This document shows, one piece after another, positions 33,909 to 42,108 of a DNA stretch of 64,000 bases (the stretch's first letter is position 1; each line of letters opens with the position of its first letter). The notes beneath the pieces were generated by a model. It was not told the DNA's origin. It worked only from the letters and a program-made list of their open reading frames with translations, and did not search any database. The position numbers were made by a program, and so were the translations under genes. This DNA comes from an uncultured Eubacterium sp. Its GTDB lineage: Bacteria > Bacillota > Clostridia > Lachnospirales > Lachnospiraceae. Where the stretch lies: the NCBI GenBank assembly GCA_910583555.1, contig CAJTXO010000002.1, positions 95,006 to 159,005 of the forward strand, in the 5' to 3' direction.

Positions 33909-35174
33909 ATGGAGAAGAAAGCGTATCTTTGTATTGATCTGAAATCTTTTTATGCTTCTGTCGAATGTGTGGAGCGCGGCCTGGATCCACTGCGCACGCA
34001 TTTGGCGGTGGCGGATCCTGACCGGGGGATCGGAACGATCTGTCTGGCCATTTCCCCTTCCATGAAAGCGCTCGGCATAAAAAACCGCTGCCGGGTGTAT
34101 GAGATCCCGCCTGATGTCGATTACATCAAAGCTCCGCCGCGCATGAAGCTCTATATAAAATATTCCGCGGATATTTATGCTGTGTACCTGAAGTATGTGG
34201 CAAAGGAAGATATCCATGTGTATTCGATCGACGAAGCATTTTTGGACGTGGCCCCCTATCTTTCAATGTACCGGCTTTCGGCAAAGGAGCTCGCCGTGCG
34301 CATTATGGATGATATAAAAAAGACGACCGGTATTACGGCCGCGGCAGGCATCGGAACAAATCTGTATCTTGCCAAAGTGGCGCTTGATATGCTGGCCAAG
34401 CACGAGAAGGACAATATCGCGTTTCTGGACGAGGAGCGCTACAGAAGGCGGCTGTGGAACCACAGGCCGCTCACGGATTTCTGGCGGGTTGGCGCGGGAA
34501 CGGTGAAACGTCTCCGCCAGCTGGGAATATTTACGATGGGCGACGTGGCACACGCGGATGAACATGTGCTGTACCGCGCATTTGGCGTGGATGCGGAACT
34601 ATTGATCGATCACGCGTGGGGCAGGGAGAGCACGACGATGGAAGATATAAAAAACTACCGGCCAAAGAGCAGATCGCTTTCGAGCAGCCAGGTGTTTCTG
34701 CGGGATTATTCATTCGAGGAGTGCAGGATCGTCGTGAAAGAAGTGGTTGAAGAACTCTGTCTGGAAATGACAGAGAAAAAAATGGCAGCAAAGTCAGTCA
34801 CGCTCGCGGTGGACTATTCGGATAAAACAGGGGTAAAAGGAGCGTCCGGCACGGTTTCCCTGACGTCAGCGACCAATCGCTTCCGGGCCGTATTGCCTGG
34901 CGTACTCAGGCTTTATGACCGCATCGTGCAGGAGGATACGCCGATACGGAAACTGACGCTTACGATGGGCGATGTGGTGCGGGAGGCGTATGAGCAGCTC
35001 GAATTATTTACCGATCAGTCGGAGGCAGAGCGGGACAGAACGCTGCAGAAAACAGTCGTCGGCATCAAAAAGCGTTTCGGCAGGAACGCGATCGTGCGGG
35101 GAAGGGATCTGCAGCAGGCGGCTACCGCGATGCAGCGCAACCGGCAGATCGGAGGGCATAAGAGTGGAGAATGA
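33909..35174 (+). CDS. Y-family translesion DNA polymerase (UmuC/DinB-like)
   Basis: A 421-residue polymerase. Catalytic carboxylates are visible in YLCIDLKSFYASVECVERG and VYSIDEAFLDVAPY; a helix-hairpin-helix region (TVKRLRQLGIFTMGDVAHAD) and the little-finger domain follow. It resembles the Gram-positive UvrX-type enzymes that are paired with YolD-like proteins. It copies damaged DNA with low fidelity. No LexA box was recognised upstream. The small gene after it overlaps its stop codon. Confidence 0.92.
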   Translation: MEKKAYLCIDLKSFYASVECVERGLDPLRTHLAVADPDRGIGTICLAISPSMKALGIKNRCRVYEIPPDVDYIKAPPRMKLYIKYSADIYAVYLKYVAKEDIHVYSIDEAFLDVAPYLSMYRLSAKELAVRIMDDIKKTTGITAAAGIGTNLYLAKVALDMLAKHEKDNIAFLDEERYRRRLWNHRPLTDFWRVGAGTVKRLRQLGIFTMGDVAHADEHVLYRAFGVDAELLIDHAWGRESTTMEDIKNYRPKSRSLSSSQVFLRDYSFEECRIVVKEVVEELCLEMTEKKMAAKSVTLAVDYSDKTGVKGASGTVSLTSATNRFRAVLPGVLRLYDRIVQEDTPIRKLTLTMGDVVREAYEQLELFTDQSEAERDRTLQKTVVGIKKRFGRNAIVRGRDLQQAATAMQRNRQIGGHKSGE

Positions 35175-35361
35175 TACGCATCCAAAGATGGAACGGTTGA
35201 ACCGCGCCAAACAATTTATGCCGTTCGACGCCCTGAAAGGGTTTCAGGAGGCGCTCCGCGAAAAGGAGAGGGAAACGGAATGCCATGAAAAATTGCCGGA
35301 GGAAGTGAGAATAGAGGGAGAATCATTCGGGAATGATAGGGGCGGGCGGCGTGAGCCATAG
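35164..35361 (+). CDS. YolD-like small protein, partner of the Y-family polymerase
   Basis: A 65-residue protein starting at GTG 35164, behind GGAGGG and overlapping the polymerase stop. The core MERLNRAKQFMPFDALKGF matches the YolD-like motif RAxQFxPFxAL. YolD-like proteins are encoded next to UvrX-type polymerases and are thought to act with them. The C-terminal ~25 residues are charged and unlike the family. Confidence 0.75.
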   Translation: MENDTHPKMERLNRAKQFMPFDALKGFQEALREKERETECHEKLPEEVRIEGESFGNDRGGRREP

Positions 35362-35374
35362 TCCGGGAAAGGGG

Positions 35375-35938
35375 ATGTACCGTTTGAATATCTGGCATGA
35401 TATTGATGAAAAGAGGATCTATCCGACAGATTTTATCGCTGTCATTGAAATCGCTAAAGGAAGTAATAAGAAATATGAATTGGATAAGGAAACGGGAATG
35501 CTCCGCCTGGACAGGATTCTTTTTACGGCGACGCATTATCCTATGAATTACGGCTTTATTCCGCGGACGTACGGGGATGACAGGGATCCGCTCGATGTGC
35601 TGGTGCTCTGTTCGGAGGCGATCGAGCCGATGACGCTCGTAAGGGCGTATCCGATCGGCGTGATCCGCATGAAAGACGGCGGCATGGACGATGAAAAGAT
35701 CATCGCCATTCCGTACGGGGATCCTACTTATATTGGCTATACAGATGTGGAGCAGCTTCCGGCGCACATTTTCGCGGAATTGCAGCATTTTTTTACCGTA
35801 TATAAACACCTGGAGGGAAAAACGACCGAGGTGGATGAAATCGGCGGGCCGATGGAAGCGGTTTCGATCATAGAAAAATGTATTGCGCATTATAAAGAGA
35901 AATTTTCACTTTCAGCACTCGACCGAGGTGAGTGCTAA
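35375..35938 (+). CDS. ppa: Inorganic pyrophosphatase (family I)
   Basis: A 187-residue soluble pyrophosphatase. Seen are KKYELDKETGMLRLDR, HYPMNYGFIPRT, the metal-binding YGDDRDPLDVLVL and GDPTY. It hydrolyses pyrophosphate with magnesium. The frame is open from 35333; ATG 35375 lies too close to the AAAGGGG site (35368-35374), and TTG 35384, giving MNIWHDID, may be the true start. The last nine codons (Ser-Ala-Leu-Asp-Arg-Gly-Glu-Cys-stop) are the CIRCE operator of the next gene, so protein sequence and operator constrain each other. Confidence 0.9.
   Translation: MYRLNIWHDIDEKRIYPTDFIAVIEIAKGSNKKYELDKETGMLRLDRILFTATHYPMNYGFIPRTYGDDRDPLDVLVLCSEAIEPMTLVRAYPIGVIRMKDGGMDDEKIIAIPYGDPTYIGYTDVEQLPAHIFAELQHFFTVYKHLEGKTTEVDEIGGPMEAVSIIEKCIAHYKEKFSLSALDRGEC
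35912..35938. promoter_or_regulatory. CIRCE operator (HrcA site)
   Basis: TCAGCACTC (35912-35920), nine bases, GAGTGCTAA (35930-35938). The consensus is TTAGCACTC-N9-GAGTGCTAA, so 17 of 18 positions match. It ends 7 bases before the -35 of the htpG promoter. HrcA should repress htpG from it except under heat stress. Confidence 0.93.
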
Positions 35939-35945
35939 AAAGTTC

Positions 35946-35974
35946 TTGACAATGAATCTTTTCTGTACTAAGAT
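35946..35974 (+). promoter_or_regulatory. htpG promoter
   Basis: TTGACA (35946-35951), 17-base spacer, TAAGAT (35969-35974): a vegetative sigma-A promoter directly after the CIRCE element, with a leader of about 95 bases to the htpG ATG. Confidence 0.85.
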
Positions 35975-36075
35975 ATGTGATAGACGGTGTTTGGCGAGAG
36001 TTTGTGTCGGTGTGCTGCCTGCCACAGACCAGCCGGAGACTGATATACGATAGCAGCGCAGAAAAGAGGGAAAAG

Positions 36076-38118
36076 ATGAACAAAGAACAAGGTAGTTTGG
36101 CAATCGATTCGGAGAATATATTTCCGATCATTAAAAAATGGCTCTATTCTGACCACGACATTTTTATCCGCGAGCTTGTGAGTAACGGCTGCGATGCGAT
36201 TACGAAGCTGAAAAAGCTGGACATGATGGGAGAGACGACGCTTCCCGATGATTACAAGCAGAAGATCGAGGTGTTAGTCAACGCCGAGGAAAAAACGATC
36301 ACGTTTGTCGATAACGGACTCGGTATGACGGCGGACGAGGTGAAGGAGTACATTAACCGTATCGCGTTTTCCGGAGCTGCCGATTTTCTTGAAAAATATA
36401 AGGACAAGTCGAGCGAAGACCAGATAATCGGGCACTTCGGACTCGGCTTCTACTCGTCCTTTATGGTGGCGGACCGCGTGGAGATCAATACGAAATCCTA
36501 TCAGGACGGGGAGCCTGCCGTTCACTGGGAATCTGACAGCGGTACGGATTTTGAGATGAGCGACGGCGACCGCGATCAGATGGGGACGCAGATCATCCTC
36601 CACCTGAACGAGGACTGTTATGAATTTGCCAATGAATACCGGGTGCGTGAAGTGTTAAATAAATACTGTTCGTTCATGCCGGTAGAGATCTTCCTGACGA
36701 ATGAAAATGCGGAGACCGAGTACGAGACGATCCCCAGCGAGGAAGTGACCGAAGAGGACACGGTGATCGAGGAGATCGTGGAAGAGCCGAAAGAAGACGA
36801 CGGCAAAGAAGAGGATGGAAGCGAGGAAAAGAAAGAGCCTGTAAAGAAGACGAAGATCGTAAAGCGTCCGGTTTCGATCAGCGATACGGCGCCGCTTTGG
36901 GCGAAACATCCGAATGAGTGCTCAGAAGATGATTATAAGGCGTTTTACCGCAAAGTATTTCAGGATTACCGCGAACCGCTGTTCTGGATCCATCTGAATA
37001 TGGATTATCCGTTCAACCTGAAGGGAATCTTATATTTCCCAAAAGTAAATTTAGAGTACGAAAATGCCGAGGGAATCATAAAGCTGTATAACAATCAGGT
37101 CTTTATCGCTGACAATATAAAGGAAGTGATACCGGAGTTCCTTCTTCTTTTAAAAGGAGTCATTGACTGTCCGGACCTTCCGCTTAATGTGTCGCGAAGC
37201 GCGCTGCAGAACGACGGTTTTGTGACAAAGATTTCGGAATATATCACGAAGAAAGTGGCCGACAAACTGAGCGGCATGTGCAAGACCGACCGTGAGAATT
37301 ATGAGAAATACTGGGACGACATCAGTCCGTTCATCAAGTACGGATGCCTGAAAGATCAGAAATTCCAGGAAAAGATGAAAGATTTTATCCTCTTCAAAGA
37401 TCTGGATGACAAATTTATGACGATGAAAGAATATCTGGAAACTGTGGATGCGCCGGAGGCGGAAGTGGTAGAGCCGGGCGAGGAGACCGAGGGCGAAGAG
37501 CCGCAGGAGCCGCCGAAAACGACGATCTACTATGTGACGGACGTCCAGCAGCAGAGCCAGTACATCAACCTGTTCCGCGAGCAGGAAATGAACGCGTTTG
37601 TTTTGACGCACAGCATCGACCAGCCGTTCATCTCTTCGCTGGAGGCAGGGGACGACAATGTGAAGTTCCAGCGGATCGACGCCGAGGTTACTGACGATTT
37701 CAAGGAAGAGACCGACGGGGAAGAATTGAAAGAGCAGACGGACGTTCTGACGAAGCTGTTCCAAAAGGCTTTAGGGAAAGAGAAGCTGGAAGTAAAAGTC
37801 GAAAAACTGAAAAATGAAAAGATTTCTTCCATGATCACCGTATCCGAAGAGACGAGACGGATGCAGGATATGATGAAGATGTACGCCATGAACGGTATGG
37901 GCGGAATGGGAGATTTCGGCGGAGAGACACTTGTCCTCAACGCAAATAACAGTCTGGTTAAATATCTGGCGGCACATCAGGACGGCGAGCACGCGGAGTT
38001 GTTCTGCAAACAGCTGTATGACCTTGCGATGATAAGCAATAAACCGCTTGCGCCGGAGGAGATGACAGAATTTATCCAGAGGAGTAATGAGATCATGGAA
38101 CTGCTTTCCGAAAAATAA
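36076..38118 (+). CDS. htpG: Hsp90-family chaperone HtpG
   Basis: A 680-residue chaperone. The N-terminal ATPase domain shows IRELVSNGCDAITKL, DNGLGM and GHFGLGFYSSFMVAD. LWAKHPNE and WIHLNMDYPFNLKGILYFP belong to the middle domain. ATG 36076 is chosen; the frame extends upstream through the promoter leader. It is longer than E. coli HtpG (624) because of two acidic insertions: Glu/Asp-rich residues ~225-265 between N and middle domains and ~492-510 in the C-terminal part, resembling the charged linker of eukaryotic Hsp90. Regulation by HrcA is predicted from the CIRCE element. Confidence 0.95.
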   Translation: MNKEQGSLAIDSENIFPIIKKWLYSDHDIFIRELVSNGCDAITKLKKLDMMGETTLPDDYKQKIEVLVNAEEKTITFVDNGLGMTADEVKEYINRIAFSGAADFLEKYKDKSSEDQIIGHFGLGFYSSFMVADRVEINTKSYQDGEPAVHWESDSGTDFEMSDGDRDQMGTQIILHLNEDCYEFANEYRVREVLNKYCSFMPVEIFLTNENAETEYETIPSEEVTEEDTVIEEIVEEPKEDDGKEEDGSEEKKEPVKKTKIVKRPVSISDTAPLWAKHPNECSEDDYKAFYRKVFQDYREPLFWIHLNMDYPFNLKGILYFPKVNLEYENAEGIIKLYNNQVFIADNIKEVIPEFLLLLKGVIDCPDLPLNVSRSALQNDGFVTKISEYITKKVADKLSGMCKTDRENYEKYWDDISPFIKYGCLKDQKFQEKMKDFILFKDLDDKFMTMKEYLETVDAPEAEVVEPGEETEGEEPQEPPKTTIYYVTDVQQQSQYINLFREQEMNAFVLTHSIDQPFISSLEAGDDNVKFQRIDAEVTDDFKEETDGEELKEQTDVLTKLFQKALGKEKLEVKVEKLKNEKISSMITVSEETRRMQDMMKMYAMNGMGGMGDFGGETLVLNANNSLVKYLAAHQDGEHAELFCKQLYDLAMISNKPLAPEEMTEFIQRSNEIMELLSEK

Positions 38119-38150
38119 GTTTGGACTTTTTAAGCAGTGCTTGAGTTTTG

Positions 38151-38195
38151 TGTAATGTTACATTGATTGTGCCCGCCGCCCCATCATGCTATACT
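38151..38195 (+). promoter_or_regulatory. Promoter and palindromic operator of the XRE regulator gene
   Basis: TTGTGC (38167-38172), 17-base spacer, TGC-extended TATACT (38190-38195). A perfect palindrome TGTAATGTTACA (38151-38162) sits just upstream of the -35 and could be the binding site for the regulator itself. Confidence 0.6.
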
Positions 38196-38240
38196 GTCCA
38201 TAACGGTACCGGATATTTCAAATCAAAGGAGAGATGCAGC

Positions 38241-39371
38241 ATGATGACATTAGGAAGTAATATCAGGACGGCAAGGAAGAAGATGGGTCTGACGCAGGAG
38301 GAACTGGCGTCACAGGTCGGCGTGACGCCGCAGGCGGTCAGCCGCTGGGAATCGTCGGCGGGACTTCCGGATATTTCCCTGATCGTTCCGCTGGCACAGA
38401 TTTTGTCGGTATCAACGGATACGCTGTTCGGGCTGGAAGAGACCAGGCAGGATGACGCGATGTACATGGAAGTTAAATTTGCCTATGAGGAGATCGCGGA
38501 GAAAAGTTCTTCCCCGGCGGAAACGGCAAAAAAACAGTGCGATTATCTGTTGGAAAAACTGGAGTCAGATCCGGCAAGTTACGTGTACAATACCTGTCTG
38601 GTGGAACGGACAGCGGAACTGAGCAGATACGTTAATTTTTCGGAGTACGGAAAAGATGTGTGGGACGGATACCGCAATAAGGCGATCCAGTGCGGAACGC
38701 AGGTGATACGTTTCTGCAGGAAAAAAGAGTGGGTCGAGCGGACACATTTTGCGCTTGCATGGATCTATATCCACGAAAAAGATTTCTCGAGCGCCAGGGA
38801 GCACATCGCGACACTCCCCAGTGTAGCGTCCAACCGCCTGCAGGAGAGCATACTCGCGCAGGTGGCGTCGATGGAATCCGGTACGAAGGAGATGAAAAAC
38901 GTACTGAGGCGTAATCTGCAGAATTTCACACGCGCATGGAATAAGGAGGTCCTTTACGCGACAGAGAGCCTGTCCTGGTCAGAGGAACCGAAAGATACCG
39001 TGGAATTGGGCGAGTGGGGAATACGTGTGATGCACGTCATGTCGGAGAATGAGGAATTACTGCCATACTGCCGCGGTTTTTACCGCGATATCTACCGGGC
39101 GATGCTCCATGCGGATCTGCGCATGGACGATCTGGAGCAGGCGGCCAGACATTTTGACGAGCTGAAAAAAGGGATGCAGAAACATCTGGACTGCTATGAG
39201 AAAATACTCGACAGCGAAGAAGAGATGGAAAAGTATCCCAAACGCCAGATTCGCAACATGCGTGCCTATACGCAGGAATTTGTCGCCGAGAAGCAGAAGG
39301 AGCTTCTGGAGCGGCTGCGGGAATGGGATGGGCCGGAGAAGTGCGACAGGCTGTGTGAGAAAATAAAATAG
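38241..39371 (+). CDS. XRE-family transcriptional regulator with long C-terminal helical domain
   Basis: A 376-residue regulator. Residues ~5-65 form an HTH_3 DNA-binding domain (LGSNIRTARKKMGLTQEELA, VTPQAVSRWESS, LPDISLIVPLAQIL). The remaining ~310 residues are helical, with TPR-like stretches, and are of a type common in Clostridial regulators that respond to unknown signals. AAAGGAGAGA selects ATG 38241 (or 38244); the open frame extends upstream without a ribosome site. It lies between htpG and a terminator and has its own promoter. Confidence 0.85.
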   Translation: MMTLGSNIRTARKKMGLTQEELASQVGVTPQAVSRWESSAGLPDISLIVPLAQILSVSTDTLFGLEETRQDDAMYMEVKFAYEEIAEKSSSPAETAKKQCDYLLEKLESDPASYVYNTCLVERTAELSRYVNFSEYGKDVWDGYRNKAIQCGTQVIRFCRKKEWVERTHFALAWIYIHEKDFSSAREHIATLPSVASNRLQESILAQVASMESGTKEMKNVLRRNLQNFTRAWNKEVLYATESLSWSEEPKDTVELGEWGIRVMHVMSENEELLPYCRGFYRDIYRAMLHADLRMDDLEQAARHFDELKKGMQKHLDCYEKILDSEEEMEKYPKRQIRNMRAYTQEFVAEKQKELLERLREWDGPEKCDRLCEKIK

Positions 39372-39380
39372 GAAAGAAAA

Positions 39381-39417
39381 AAAGGCGGGACTGTCCGGGC
39401 GGCATTCCCGCCTTTTT
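39381..39417 (+). terminator. Terminator of the XRE regulator gene
   Basis: AAAGGCGGGA (39381-39390) pairs with TCCCGCCTTT (39406-39415), followed by more T. Confidence 0.88.
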
Positions 39418-39479
39418 CGAGATTTTTTAAGTTTGGTGAAATGAAAAAGTAACTTCTACCTTGTAAGACAAATTTCTAT

Positions 39480-39526
39480 CCCCAGATGAATTATTTCACA
39501 AAAAACAGTTCATCTGGGGTGTTTTT
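39480..39526. other. Hairpin in the left flank of the IS30 element
   Basis: CCCCAGATGAA (39480-39490) and TTCATCTGGGG (39509-39519) form a perfect 11-bp stem with an 18-base loop, followed by GTTTTT-like sequence. It may be a terminator protecting the IS from outside transcription, or part of an outer IS end. Confidence 0.65.
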
Positions 39527-39605
39527 GTGGTATGATAGATAAGAAATCAGACATTTTACTTGATTTTTGGGCGTGCAGCAGCATGGGTACAAAATAACGA
39601 TTTTT

Positions 39606-41100
39606 TTGAAAAGTTAAGTTCTACCCTTTATATTGTATATTCTGAAAGTCAGTGATGCCGGTTTGTTTTATGTTTTATTTTAACAGTTCTGGGCGCAGTA
39701 TGATGTCATTTGGGGAAATGAGTTCTGCGCCCAGGGCATCCAGAACCCTCTGTCCGTAAAAATAGCGGAAAATTTCATGGGGGCTCCTGTTGCCCAGGTT
39801 CTGTCTGGCATAAGAATTGATGTGGTTCATCATCCGCATGACTTTCTCCTGTGTCAGGTCATTGAAGGAAATGCCTTTCGGCAGTATCCGCCGGATGAAT
39901 TCATGGTTGTTTTCCGCCGCCCCCTTCTGATAAGGGGCAGACGGGTCACAGTAGAACACCCCTGACCTTAAATTGTTCTGGAAATCCATCTCCAGCGCCA
40001 CGGGATTTGAGAACTCGCTCCCGTTATCCGCAAGCAGGACAGGGAAAAGCTCCATATAAATATCCGGCCGCAGTTCCCAGTACAGCCGTTCCATAATGTC
40101 AAAGACGGAAGCCGCTGTATTCCTGTCCCGCAGGAAAGCGAGCATAAACTCACAGTGGACGAAATGGATGGTGAGTAGAACCTTTCCGCCTTTCGTTCCT
40201 TCTACGGAGTCCAGTTCCACGACCGGGCAGTCCGGTCTGCCCTCGAGAAAGCGTCTGAAGTCGTCATATGTCCTTCCGGTGCGGCAGGATCTGTCTATTT
40301 TGAAGGAATCATGCCTGCTTTTTCTGGGGCGGTATGCCACCTTTCTGGGCAGGTCAATATTTTTTGCGTGAAAGATGCCCGCATCCACATAATTGTAAAT
40401 GGTTTTCTCGGAGAACATGACAGAATCCGGCTGTGTGGCACAGATATGGTGGATGGACTGGCCCTTTTGAAGAAGGGGTGAAATAAACTCATCCAGTTGT
40501 TGGGCTTCCTGTTCGGAGATGCAGATACCGGAGCGTGATTCCGAGCGGACAGCCATGTATTCGGAATGTGCCGCTGCTGCTGAGTAAACGTGCTTTTCGA
40601 GGGTGCATTTTGTACGTTTGTCACAGCCGTTGCATACATACGGGGGCTGGGAAAGCTTCCGGCATTCCACCTTAAAATAATGCTCACAGAAGAGATGGCA
40701 GCTGGAACAGAAGCGGCAGTATTTCCGGGTGCATCCGGGCTTGCTGCACAGGTGTGCCAGGGAACAGCTGAAACGGTTTGCACAGTCGTTGAAGGCATGT
40801 CCCATGCATCCCTTTTTTTGAAAGAGAAGATGATTCCGGACTTCCTTTGAGATGGTGGAGCAGTTTCTGTCCAGGGTTCTGCCGATGGCCTTGAAGGACT
40901 CGGCCTGGTTAAGCATCTGCTGTATTGTGATTCTTTCATCCAGTGATAAATGTGTATATTTTGCCATAATGGAATCCTCCTTAATTACCGGCATCACTGT
41001 ATGATAAATGATACAATATTTGCAAAGGTAAAATCTACTCTTTATTTGTAAAAGTAACTTCTATGGGATTGGGATGCAAGGGTAGAATTTAAATTTTCAA
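39606..41100 (-). mobile_element. IS30-family insertion sequence
   Basis: Imperfect 23-bp terminal inverted repeats (39606-39628 and 41078-41100, core TTCTACCCTT, 21 of 23 positions matching) enclose one transposase gene on the minus strand. The element is 1495 bp by these ends. A second candidate left end occurs at about 39441-39466 with the same core. No clear target duplication is seen. It lies next to tRNA-Thr. Confidence 0.75.
39675..40967 (-). CDS. IS30-family transposase
   Basis: A 430-residue transposase. The N-terminal HTH_38 domain reads YTHLSLDERITIQQMLNQ and SFKAIGRTLDRNCSTISKEV; a Cys/His-rich zinc-binding segment follows (CSKPGCTRKYCRFCSSC, CNGCDKRTKC); the DDE integrase core shows VELDSVEGTKGGKVLLTI, LLADNGSEFSNP and PYQKGAAENNHEFIRR. 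GGAGG at 40976-40980 selects ATG 40967-40965. The gene is intact. The Cys-rich insert is characteristic of a Clostridial subgroup of IS30. Confidence 0.95.
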   Translation of the reverse strand: MAKYTHLSLDERITIQQMLNQAESFKAIGRTLDRNCSTISKEVRNHLLFQKKGCMGHAFNDCANRFSCSLAHLCSKPGCTRKYCRFCSSCHLFCEHYFKVECRKLSQPPYVCNGCDKRTKCTLEKHVYSAAAAHSEYMAVRSESRSGICISEQEAQQLDEFISPLLQKGQSIHHICATQPDSVMFSEKTIYNYVDAGIFHAKNIDLPRKVAYRPRKSRHDSFKIDRSCRTGRTYDDFRRFLEGRPDCPVVELDSVEGTKGGKVLLTIHFVHCEFMLAFLRDRNTAASVFDIMERLYWELRPDIYMELFPVLLADNGSEFSNPVALEMDFQNNLRSGVFYCDPSAPYQKGAAENNHEFIRRILPKGISFNDLTQEKVMRMMNHINSYARQNLGNRSPHEIFRYFYGQRVLDALGAELISPNDIILRPELLK

Positions 41101-41143
41101 TTGAGTTATTTTTTAAGTTTTTTTAGTTAATTCAAAAAAATGG

Positions 41144-41171
41144 TTGACAAATCAAAATTGCGTGCTATAAT
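41144..41171 (+). promoter_or_regulatory. Promoter of tRNA-Thr
   Basis: TTGACA (41144-41149), 16-base spacer, TGC-extended TATAAT (41166-41171), 30 bases before the tRNA. It begins only 44 bases from the IS30 right end. Confidence 0.9.
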
Positions 41172-41200
41172 ATATTATTGTTGGACAAAACAGCAACGAT

Positions 41201-41273
41201 GCTTCGATAGCTCAGTTGGTAGAGCACTTCACTCGTAATGAAGGGGTCGAGGGTTCAAGTCCCTTTCGAAGCT
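41201..41273 (+). tRNA. tRNA-Thr (anticodon CGT)
   Basis: A 73-base cloverleaf: acceptor GCTTCGA with TCGAAGC, D arm GCTCAGTTGGTAGAGC, anticodon arm CTTCA-CTCGTAA-TGAAG with anticodon CGT (reads ACG), T arm GAGGG-TTCAAGT-CCCTT (one G-T pair), discriminator T. CCA is not encoded. Confidence 0.97.
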
Positions 41274-41281
41274 TTGTGGAT

Positions 41282-41326
41282 AATACCGTAGAATGGCGTA
41301 GGTTCGTGCATTGTACGGTATTTTTA
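41282..41326 (+). terminator. Terminator after tRNA-Thr
   Basis: AATACCGTA (41282-41290) pairs with TACGGTATT (41314-41322), then a T-rich stretch. Confidence 0.75.
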
Positions 41327-41410
41327 TTTTTGTTATGATTTACTGGTTTGCACTTGTTTATAGTTTAAATTCAGGTTTGTGTTTATTATAGAGATGATAT
41401 ACCATATTCT

Positions 41411-41536
41411 ATGATTGTTTCATGGTCCGAAGATGATCATTGTTATCTTGTTACTGTGCCTGGTTTACCCGGATGTATGGCGGATGGAGAAACGCCACAA
41501 AAACCTGCATTACAGTCATCGCTCTGCGAAATATGA
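41411..41536 (+). pseudogene. hicB-type antitoxin remnant
   Basis: A 41-codon frame reading VSWSEDDHCYLVTVPGLPGC then MADGETPQ, the signature of the HicB N-terminal domain (WSEDD, VP-LPGC, A-G-T). It loses similarity after QK and stops at 41534-41536, with no C-terminal DNA-binding domain and no hicA nearby. The rest of 41274-41860 holds only a terminator, AT-rich sequence and an imperfect hairpin at 41648-41692. Confidence 0.75.
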
Positions 41537-41647
41537 GAGTTACATTCCACAATATATAATAGACAATATATGAAACATTTTGTAGAATAATAGATGCAGG
41601 CAGCATCCAACGTTTTCATTATACATAGTCAAATTCCTTGAAAGAAG

Positions 41648-41692
41648 GCACAAAAATAACCGCCATGAGAAGTAAAGCGGCTACTTTTGTGT
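41648..41692. other. Imperfect hairpin in the tRNA-Thr downstream region
   Basis: ACAAAA-TA-CCGC and GCGG-TA-TTTTGT arms (41648-41692) pair with a few mismatches; CTTTTTT follows within 15 bases. It may be a terminator left from the degraded hicB locus. Confidence 0.4.
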
Positions 41693-41779
41693 CAGAACCT
41701 TTTTTATATTCATTATCTTATAGCATATTTGCTGTATTGTCAATACATTTATTTATTTGGCATAACTCTGTATAGTGAA

Positions 41780-41808
41780 TAGACTTTATACCTTTGATAT
41801 GATATACT
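41780..41808 (+). promoter_or_regulatory. Possible promoter of the 72-residue gene
   Basis: TAGACT (41780-41785), 17-base spacer, TATACT (41803-41808), 53 bases before the ATG at 41861. Confidence 0.45.
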
Positions 41809-41860
41809 TGTTTCAAAACTTATCATAAAGATCCAGTGAAAAAAGAGCAGGGAGAACAAA

Positions 41861-42079
41861 ATGGGACTTTTCAGAAAAAAGGTCGAAGTGCGGACGTATG
41901 ACAAAGAAACTAAAGAGCCTGTCATCCGGGCAAGCATTTGTAATGGGGAACAGATCGCGGGTTTTAAGGAGATCCATACGGGGAGATTTGAGGAGATCAT
42001 GCTGATCAAAAGTCCGGCCGACCTCGAGCGGTTTAAAACCATGTATGGGATCACGGAAGAAGTAGCGAAGGAATATTGA
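41861..42079 (+). CDS. Small conserved-looking protein of unknown function
   Basis: A 72-residue protein reading MGLFRKKVEVRTYDKETKEP, with GFKEIHTGRFEEIMLI in the middle and a helical end (LERFKTMYGITEEVAKEY). I do not recognise a named family. It has an AGGGAG ribosome site and precedes the macro-domain gene by about 30 bases, so the two may be cotranscribed. Confidence 0.7.
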   Translation: MGLFRKKVEVRTYDKETKEPVIRASICNGEQIAGFKEIHTGRFEEIMLIKSPADLERFKTMYGITEEVAKEY

Positions 42080-42108
42080 CCTGAAAAATGGATGCAAGGA
42101 GGAATAAA

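Noticed and set aside
39480..39526. Start of a CRISPR or group II intron-like structure suggested by the long hairpin
   Set aside because: There is one hairpin only, with no repeat-spacer pattern and no intron-encoded protein; no CRISPR array was seen anywhere in the window.
40295..40939. 214-codon minus-strand frame within the IS30 transposase gene
   Set aside because: It overlaps the intact transposase in another frame and lacks a start signal; no evidence of programmed frameshifting.
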